Shown: piece after piece, positions 1 to 5,174 of the stretch | Numbering within the stretch: the first letter of the stretch is position 1 | How the letters are laid out: every line of letters starts with the position of its first letter | Assembly: GCA_030590745.1 (NCBI GenBank) | Contig: JAUVCS010000091.1 | Span: 1-5,174, forward strand | From: Desulfuromusa sp. | GTDB lineage: Bacteria; Desulfobacterota; Desulfuromonadia; Desulfuromonadales; Geopsychrobacteraceae | DNA length: 5,174 nucleotides | Reading direction: 5' to 3' | Notes under the pieces: model-generated | What the model was told of the DNA's origin: nothing | What the model saw: the letters and a program-made list of their open reading frames with translations, nothing else | The model's database searches: none | Position numbers and translations under genes: made by a program

Positions 1-842
1 AATTGAGGCGTGAGTTTTTGCAGGCACTCAAAACCTTACCTGAACAGCCGGGAGGGGAGTTTTCTGGGCAGTTGAAACAACTTCTTCAGCCCGATCTCTC
101 CGCTGATCCAGTTTTGCTTCGGCAGGTTCAAAAGCCGCCTCCGGCGTTGGTGATTTCCCCTGATTCTCTACAGTATGGCCCATTTGAACCACTTCAGAGA
201 ATTATTCTGCCGGTTCTTTTTATCGGTTCCGGTATCAATGCCATTGACCCCTTTATCCGTCTGCTGCAACATTTAGGCAGGCAGGGACTCTATCATGATA
301 CTGGTCAGTTTGTGCTTGAAGGAGTTGAAGCGGAGGATGGTAGTGGACTACGAACGATGCTCTGGTTTGCAGGGAAATTGGCTGATCCACTCACTCCACC
401 AGTGAATCATCTATCCTGGTGGTTGGAACGGCAGCCCCGTTTAAACGATTCAATCGAACTACAAATTGTCACTCCATTGCGCTTACTACGTCAGGGGAAA
501 CCATTATTTAAGGCGGATTTTACCGCGATTTTCCCTTACTTGCTGCGTCGGGTTACGGCATTTCTGGCCAGTTATAGCGCATTTGAATTAATTGCCGATC
601 CGGGCCATTTAATCACGCTGGCAAAACGGGTAAAATCGTTGGAAAATCGCTTGGTCTGGAATGATTGGCGGACCCTGAAACTGGAACGCGGGGGGCAAAA
701 TCTGGGGGGATTGCTGGGACATCTCAGTATTGCCGGGGATGAACTGGCAGAGTTGCTCTGGATTTTACAGCTTGGCAGTCTGTTTAATTTTGGTAAAGGT
801 GCCGCTTATGGGGCTGGACAATATTGTTTGAATTATAGTTGA
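1..842 (+). CDS. Cas6-type RAMP protein (CRISPR pre-crRNA processing family), 5'-truncated by window edge
   Basis: The reading frame is open from the first base and ends at TGA 840-842. The TTG at 3-5 is probably internal, because the family has an N-terminal region that would lie upstream. Residue numbers below count from that TTG. The protein matches the Cas6 C-terminal RAMP family (PF10040-like). Residues 45-60 hold PPPALVISPDSLQYGP. A hydrophobic strand and helix follow (68-92), then GRQGLYHDTGQFVLEGV (92-108), the counterpart of the usual 'GlGr.RG.F.L..V'. ITPL-like IVTPLRLL sits at 155-162, WNDW at 219-222, and GGLLGHLSIAGD at 235-246. The glycine-rich loop FGKGAAYGAGQY is at 263-274. 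In known members this fold cuts CRISPR repeat RNA into crRNAs in the cytoplasm. The Cys cluster often found in the N-terminal half of related proteins is absent in the visible part. No catalytic residue can be assigned. Partner cas genes, if any, would lie upstream of the window. Confidence 0.8.
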   Translation, partial: LRREFLQALKTLPEQPGGEFSGQLKQLLQPDLSADPVLLRQVQKPPPALVISPDSLQYGPFEPLQRIILPVLFIGSGINAIDPFIRLLQHLGRQGLYHDTGQFVLEGVEAEDGSGLRTMLWFAGKLADPLTPPVNHLSWWLERQPRLNDSIELQIVTPLRLLRQGKPLFKADFTAIFPYLLRRVTAFLASYSAFELIADPGHLITLAKRVKSLENRLVWNDWRTLKLERGGQNLGGLLGHLSIAGDELAELLWILQLGSLFNFGKGAAYGAGQYCLNYS

Positions 843-1035
843 ATGGTAGCAACTTGTTCTTCTGTATCGTAGAATCAATTTGACACCAATGGAGATATTT
901 TACGCTGGCAAAATTTAAGCGGGTGCATGTCTGGGCCAAATGATTTGAGGGCTCTGGCGGCGAAAGATCAATGGAGCTGGTTTTAACGTTGGTTTTATAT
1001 GGATGATGAAAACACAAACTGATCTGGAGGTTTAA
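843..1035. other. Intergenic gap, no gene or CRISPR array seen
   Basis: These 193 bases separate the Cas6-like gene from the next gene. I see no direct repeats, no tRNA-like fold, no strong stem with a T-run, and only very short reading frames (for example nine codons from ATG 889). A TTGACA occurs at 880-885 but has no good -10 box at normal spacing. A promoter for the 1036 gene presumably lies here but cannot be fixed by eye. Confidence 0.5.
1024..1030 (+). promoter_or_regulatory. Ribosome binding site of the 1036 gene
   Basis: CTGGAGG ends five bases before ATG 1036. It is a strong Shine-Dalgarno match and fixes the start of the small membrane protein. Confidence 0.75.
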
Positions 1036-1434
1036 ATGTTCTGGTTTATTATTCTGTTGTTGGTTGTCGGCGCCGGGTTCTACTTTTATCAGAAACTTAT
1101 CTCAATTGAGCGGGAAATTTATGCTGAGCAGGAAGCGTATAGTGCCGCACTGCAAAAAGCTGAAAAGCTTCCGGAGGATGTTCCGGCAGAGAAAGACTCT
1201 AACTCAGAAAAATCATCCTCTGCGGTAACTTCTGAGAGGGGCGAACCGACTTCTTTGGCAGAGATGATTTGTGCAGAAGTTAATAAACAGGCAGGGATCA
1301 AACAGACCGATCTTTATCCGCTGTTTGCAGATACGGGTAAAAAACAGTTACAGCGGTTGATCAAAGAGTTGACTGATGATGGGAGATTAAGACGGGAAAA
1401 GCAGGGTAGCAGCTACCTTCTCTATCCAATGTGA
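1036..1434 (+). CDS. Small membrane-anchored protein with C-terminal winged-helix-like domain
   Basis: This is a 132-residue protein of unknown function. Residues 2-18 (FWFIILLLVVGAGFYFY) form one membrane helix. It is followed by K20 and a charged helical stretch (about 20-45), which suggests that the C-terminal part faces the cytoplasm. Residues 46-72 are a Glu/Ser/Pro-rich, probably disordered linker. Residues 73-132 look like a compact helical domain ending in a beta-wing. TDLYPLF (91-97) is followed by KKQLQRLIKELTDDGRLRREKQG (102-124) and then SSYLLYP (125-131), which is the layout of a winged helix: a recognition-like helix, 'L..DGRL.RE', then a hairpin strand. Such domains bind DNA or mediate protein contacts. 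The start is secured by a strong ribosome binding site. A strong hairpin follows the stop codon, so this gene is probably the end of its transcript. I cannot name a family, and the winged-helix reading is by pattern only. Confidence 0.8.
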   Translation: MFWFIILLLVVGAGFYFYQKLISIEREIYAEQEAYSAALQKAEKLPEDVPAEKDSNSEKSSSAVTSERGEPTSLAEMICAEVNKQAGIKQTDLYPLFADTGKKQLQRLIKELTDDGRLRREKQGSSYLLYPM

Positions 1435-1438
1435 GGCC

Positions 1439-1475
1439 CTCGGGGATGGAATTTTATCCATCCCCGAGCGGTTTT
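1439..1475 (+). terminator. Intrinsic terminator between convergent genes
   Basis: CTCGGGGATGGA (1439-1450) and TCCATCCCCGAG (1457-1468) form a perfect 12-bp stem with a six-base loop ATTTTA. On the + strand it is followed by CGG and then TTTTATT (1472-1478), a short U-tract, so it should end the 1036-1434 transcript. It starts five bases after that gene's stop codon and ends 16 bases beyond the eno stop codon. Eno transcripts would also fold this hairpin, but on the minus strand no T-run follows it. There it may act more as a 3' end stabiliser than as a terminator. Confidence 0.85.
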
Positions 1476-1483
1476 ATTGCCTG

Positions 1484-2785
<1,302 letters not shown>

Positions 2786-2804
2786 TCAGGTGTAAAAAGT
2801 TATC

Positions 2805-2826
2805 GTTCTAACGCCAATGTCAGAAC
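2805..2826. repeat. Imperfect palindrome in the eno leader
   Basis: GTTCT (2805-2809) and AGAAC (2822-2826) are exact reverse complements. After one A/C mismatch, AC (2811-2812) pairs with GT (2819-2820). The dyad lies between the predicted eno start of transcription and its ribosome binding site. It could be a leader hairpin or an operator, or it could be chance. Confidence 0.3.
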
Positions 2827-2852
2827 AGACGACGGATCAAAGTCCACTCCTA

Positions 2853-2880
2853 TTTATAGCATACGTCTGCTCGATGTGAA
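2853..2880 (-). promoter_or_regulatory. Sigma-70-type promoter of eno
   Basis: Reading the minus strand, TTCACA (2880-2875) resembles the -35 box TTGACA with one mismatch. After a 16-base spacer, TATAAA (2858-2853) resembles TATAAT with one mismatch. TGC directly before the -10 gives an extended -10 element. Transcription would begin near 2846, leaving a leader of about 80 bases before ATG 2767. Confidence 0.65.
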
Positions 2881-2896
2881 TGATTTTTTCAATTAA

Positions 2897-3970
2897 ATGG
2901 GCCTGGATAGCATGGACAAAGTGTTGCTTAGTATTATTGTTCCAATTCTCAATGAACGCTCGCAGTTGCCGGAGTTTTTTGCAGATTTGCACCGCCAGCA
3001 GGATATTGAACTGGAACTGCTGATCTGTGACGGGGGATCAACGGATGGAAGCTGGGAGTGGCTGCAGCAGCAAGAGCCCGATTGGGTCGATCTTAAACTG
3101 TTACAGTGTCCGGCCGGACGTGGTCGGCAACTGAATAGTGCTGCAGCGATTGCAACCGGTGACTGGTTATTGTTTCTCCACGTTGACAGCCGTTTTTCTG
3201 ATCCCCTGGTTCTGCGGGAGGGATTGAGTTCTTTGCTGCGGGTTGGGAATCATCATGTGGCTGGACATTTTGCCCTGAAATTTCGTCGAGAGGACCACTC
3301 TCTTTCGGCGGGTTATTATTTTTATGAATGGAAAGCCCGTTCCGGTTGGCTGGAAACAATTCATGGCGATCAGGGATTCCTTCTTCATCGCCGTTTGCTG
3401 CAGCAGGTCGGCCGCTTTTGTGAAGATCTTCCCGCCATGGAGGATACCGATTTTGCCGAACGGCTTCGCCGGGTGGGTCAGTGGCAACTGCTCCCTGCCG
3501 AAATCAGTACTTCGGCACGTCGTTTTGAAACCGAGGGTCTCTGGCAGCGGCAGCTGCTCGGATCTTTGATCATGTGCTTTCGCACCATTGGCTGGAGTTA
3601 TTTTCTGGCTGCAGCTCCCGGAGTCTATCGGCAACAACAACACAGCGAAAAGCTTCTGCTTTTCCCATTCTTCCAGTTAATCAGGGAGATGTTGAGTGAA
3701 TTGCCGCTTCGGCAACGGTGGCGATACTGGTGGCTGGCCGGCGGTTACATTCGCGCCCATGGCTGGCAATTGTTCTTTGCCATTGATGCATGGCGTAGCT
3801 TTCGTCAGGGATTACCTGTTGGAGCGGGGAAGATGAGATGGCTTAATTTTTTTGCGCCAATTTACACCTTTCTGACTGATAACCTGATTGGCCAATTCGG
3901 CGCAACTATTCTGCTACGCAGCTGGTTTGAGTTGACATCCTTATGGCTCGGTAAAAAAGAAAAGAAGTGA
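2897..3970 (+). CDS. Family 2 glycosyltransferase (TIGR04283-like, rSAM/selenodomain-associated) with C-terminal extension
   Basis: GT-A-fold glycosyltransferase of 357 residues from ATG 2897, or 352 from the in-frame ATG 2912. Neither start has a strong ribosome binding site. The later start, MDKVLLSIIVPILNE, begins nearer the first strand, as is usual. Visible motifs (2897 numbering) are SIIVPILNE (12-20), ICDGGSTDGS (43-52), GRGRQLNSAA (75-84), and GDWLLFLHVDS (88-98), the DxD-like nucleotide-sugar site. HGDQGFLL (156-163), the MEDTDFAERLRRVG stretch (181-194) and TSARRFETEG (205-214) complete the pattern. This combination is typical of TIGR04283, whose members often lie near radical-SAM or selenium-related genes and are annotated as arsenosugar-linked. 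No such partner is visible here, so the substrate is unknown. The family core is usually about 220-240 residues. Residues from about 245 on are extra, rich in Trp, Phe and Arg, with semi-hydrophobic stretches at 277-298 and 318-350 that may touch the membrane. Confidence 0.85.
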   Translation: MGLDSMDKVLLSIIVPILNERSQLPEFFADLHRQQDIELELLICDGGSTDGSWEWLQQQEPDWVDLKLLQCPAGRGRQLNSAAAIATGDWLLFLHVDSRFSDPLVLREGLSSLLRVGNHHVAGHFALKFRREDHSLSAGYYFYEWKARSGWLETIHGDQGFLLHRRLLQQVGRFCEDLPAMEDTDFAERLRRVGQWQLLPAEISTSARRFETEGLWQRQLLGSLIMCFRTIGWSYFLAAAPGVYRQQQHSEKLLLFPFFQLIREMLSELPLRQRWRYWWLAGGYIRAHGWQLFFAIDAWRSFRQGLPVGAGKMRWLNFFAPIYTFLTDNLIGQFGATILLRSWFELTSLWLGKKEKK

Positions 3971-3979
3971 GTCGCATAG

Positions 3980-4012
3980 AACTGGCAAAATATGCTAAAC
4001 AGTTGTTTTTTT
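3980..4012 (+). terminator. Possible weak terminator after the glycosyltransferase gene
   Basis: AACTG (3980-3984) can pair with CAGTT (4000-4004) around a 15-base loop, and seven T residues follow at 4006-4012. The stem is only five base pairs. An alternative pairing, GCATA (3974-3978) with TATGC (3991-3995), competes with it. If functional, it would separate the glycosyltransferase transcript from the PAP2 gene. Confidence 0.25.
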
Positions 4013-4042
4013 AATTTAGAATTTATTCAGCTGAAAGAATAA

Positions 4043-4597
4043 ATGGCGATGAAAAATATGGCCACGATCGGCGTAGTATTGATCTTTGTCCTGGTACTGA
4101 CGTCCACCTCTTTAATTCCAGCTTATGCAGGTGATGATATTGAGTTTATGGGAGATATTGCTTTGATGACTCTTTCTGCTACTGCGGTGGGAGTCACTTT
4201 GGTTCAGGATGATCGGGAAGGTTTACTGCAATATTCCAAGTCGTTGTTCGTGACCTTGGGGACGACAGCTCTGCTGAAATATTCTATTGATGAAGAACGT
4301 CCCAATGGAAAGGCACACTCCTTTCCTTCGGCTCATACCTCGATGGCGTTTTCCGGTGCAACATTTTTACAAAAACGCTATGGTTGGAAATCCGGAATTC
4401 CTGCATTGATTACTGCCTCATTTGTTGGCTGGAGCCGTATCGAATCGGATAATCATTATTTTATAGATGTCGTGGCAGGGGCCGCAATTGGAGCAATAAG
4501 TTCATATTTCTTTACTGATGCGTATCAAGAAAAAATTGTTATGACCCCTTTTGTGGGGAGAGAAACCTATGGGATGCTGCTTCAGACAGCATTTTGA
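4043..4597 (+). CDS. Exported PAP2-family phosphatase
   Basis: A 184-residue type 2 phosphatidic acid phosphatase-like protein. All three family motifs are present: KYSIDEERP (79-87, K-x6-RP), PSAH (95-98, the usual PSGH), and [12 protein letters not shown] (131-142, SR-x5-H-x3-D). His98 and His138 are the expected catalytic pair, with Asp142 supporting. Residues 1-29 look like a signal peptide: Lys4, then a hydrophobic core at 9-26 and AYA before GDD, with cleavage likely after Ala29. Further hydrophobic stretches lie near 39-54, 66-79, 118-130 and 141-156. The active site should therefore face the periplasm, dephosphorylating a lipid phosphate or pyrophosphate such as undecaprenyl pyrophosphate, phosphatidate or lipid A phosphate. 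The sequence does not say which. A second ATG at 4049 gives [10 protein letters not shown], an equally good start; only a weak GAAAGA (4033-4038) precedes them. ahcY starts 23 bases after the stop codon. Confidence 0.88.
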   Translation: MAMKNMATIGVVLIFVLVLTSTSLIPAYAGDDIEFMGDIALMTLSATAVGVTLVQDDREGLLQYSKSLFVTLGTTALLKYSIDEERPNGKAHSFPSAHTSMAFSGATFLQKRYGWKSGIPALITASFVGWSRIESDNHYFIDVVAGAAIGAISSYFFTDAYQEKIVMTPFVGRETYGMLLQTAF

Positions 4598-4604
4598 TTT
4601 TATT

Positions 4605-4611
4605 AAAGGAG
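4605..4611 (+). promoter_or_regulatory. Ribosome binding site of ahcY
   Basis: AAAGGAG is a strong Shine-Dalgarno match nine bases before TTG 4621. No ATG lies in frame nearby until codon 29, within the conserved N-terminal part, so this site decides in favour of the TTG start. Confidence 0.75.
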
Positions 4612-4620
4612 AAAATTAAA

Positions 4621-5174
4621 TTGTCGAATTCAAGTGATTTTAAAGTAAAAGATCTTTCTCTGGCCGAATGGGGTCGCAAAGAAATTCTGCTAGCTGAGGA
4701 AGAGATGCCGGGATTGATGTCTTTGCGCAAAGAGTATGCTGGTCAATACCCGTTGGAAGGGGCACGGATCACCGGTTCTTTGCATATGACAATTCAGACG
4801 GCTGTTTTGATCGAAACCTTGATCGATCTGGGGGCAAAAGTCCGTTGGTGTTCTTGCAATATTTTTTCTACTCAGGATCATGCTGCTGCAGCTATTGCCC
4901 TTGGGCCACAAGGGACAATAACTGCTCCCCTGGGGATTCCTGTCTATGCCTGGAAGGGTGAGACCCTTGAAGAATACTGGTGGTGTACCGAACAGGCATT
5001 GACCTGGCCGGATGGGGAATATCCAAATATGATCCTCGATGATGGTGGTGATGCAACGATGTTTGTCCTGAAAGGGAATGAATGGGAAAAATCGACGGTT
5101 CCTGAAGTCTCAGCGGACGATCCTGAGGACTGGTATGAACTGGTTAAGACCCTGGAAAAATCAATTACTGCAAA
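4621..5174 (+). CDS. ahcY: Adenosylhomocysteinase (S-adenosylhomocysteine hydrolase), 3'-truncated by window edge
   Basis: The frame opens at TTG 4621 and runs past the right edge with no stop codon, giving the first 184 residues of a protein usually about 430-490 long. The enzyme splits S-adenosylhomocysteine into adenosine and homocysteine with bound NAD+ in the cytoplasm, relieving product inhibition of methyltransferases. Visible hallmarks are [12 protein letters not shown] (11-22), the substrate-binding [16 protein letters not shown] (52-67), the signature [15 protein letters not shown] (78-92), [17 protein letters not shown] (111-127) and [12 protein letters not shown] (135-146). Between the signature and WKGE there is a short insertion, [17 protein letters not shown] (93-109). 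The stretch from about 153 to the edge looks like the extra loop of long bacterial forms. The NAD-binding domain is beyond the window. The gene sits 23 bases after the PAP2 stop codon, which allows co-transcription. The short gap leaves no room for an SAH riboswitch directly upstream. Confidence 0.96.
   Translation, partial: MSNSSDFKVKDLSLAEWGRKEILLAEEEMPGLMSLRKEYAGQYPLEGARITGSLHMTIQTAVLIETLIDLGAKVRWCSCNIFSTQDHAAAAIALGPQGTITAPLGIPVYAWKGETLEEYWWCTEQALTWPDGEYPNMILDDGGDATMFVLKGNEWEKSTVPEVSADDPEDWYELVKTLEKSITA

Noticed and set aside
880..906. TTGACA at 880-885 as a -35 box for the 1036 gene
   Set aside because: No -10-like hexamer lies 16-18 bases downstream; TATTTT at 896 is only 10 bases away.
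905..920. Sigma-54-like element: GG (907-908), ten bases, GC (919-920)
   Set aside because: TGGCAA fits the -24 box, but the -12 side is AAGC instead of TTGC; such GG-N10-GC pairs are frequent by chance.
784..1017. Minus-strand frame of 77 codons across the gap after the Cas6-like gene
   Set aside because: No recognisable domain, biased composition (many His, Asn, Thr), and overlap with the 3' end of the Cas6-like gene; likely chance.
843..1035. CRISPR array next to the Cas6-like gene
   Set aside because: No repeated unit of 20 or more bases is visible in this gap.
3093..3643. Minus-strand frames and a plus-strand +1 frame inside the glycosyltransferase
   Set aside because: The glycosyltransferase frame carries all family motifs; the others are shadows without motifs.
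3932..3960. TTGACA at 3932-3937 as a PAP2 promoter
   Set aside because: It lies inside the glycosyltransferase coding region and is followed by an A-rich stretch without a TATAAT-like box.
4539..4911. Minus-strand frames over the PAP2 end and the ahcY start
   Set aside because: The plus strand codes for a clear AhcY N-terminal half here, so these are shadows.

Overview
The window looks like ordinary chromosomal DNA from a Gram-negative bacterium of moderate GC content. A Desulfuromonadales-type deltaproteobacterium (Geobacter/Desulfuromonas relatives) is my best guess. It rests on my impression of three things: a rSAM/selenodomain-associated (TIGR04283-like) glycosyltransferase, a small membrane-anchored winged-helix-like protein, and a long-form bacterial AhcY. 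This is inference; no marker gene fixes the taxon.

Layout: (1) 1-842 (+) is the 3' part of a Cas6-type RAMP gene, cut by the left edge. (2) 843-1035 is a non-coding gap with no CRISPR repeats. (3) 1036-1434 (+) encodes a 132-residue protein with one N-terminal membrane helix and a C-terminal winged-helix-like domain. (4) 1439-1468 is a perfect 12-bp hairpin between convergent genes. (5) 1484-2767 (-) is a complete enolase gene with a recognisable promoter at 2853-2880. (6) 2897/2912-3970 (+) is a family 2 glycosyltransferase with a long C-terminal extension, divergent from eno. (7) 4043-4597 (+) is a small exported PAP2 phosphatase. (8) 4621-5174 (+) is the 5' part of ahcY (S-adenosylhomocysteine hydrolase), starting at TTG and cut by the right edge. 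It gives no in-frame stop in this window, so an ORF search that requires a stop would miss it.

The genes do not form one pathway. Eno (glycolysis/gluconeogenesis) and AhcY (activated methyl cycle) are housekeeping enzymes. The glycosyltransferase and the PAP2 phosphatase may act on envelope lipids or glycans. PAP2 and ahcY are 23 nt apart and may share a transcript. The least ordinary items are the Cas6-like protein without a visible array, the membrane-tethered winged-helix-like protein, and the glycosyltransferase's C-terminal extension. I found no convincing new multi-gene system here.
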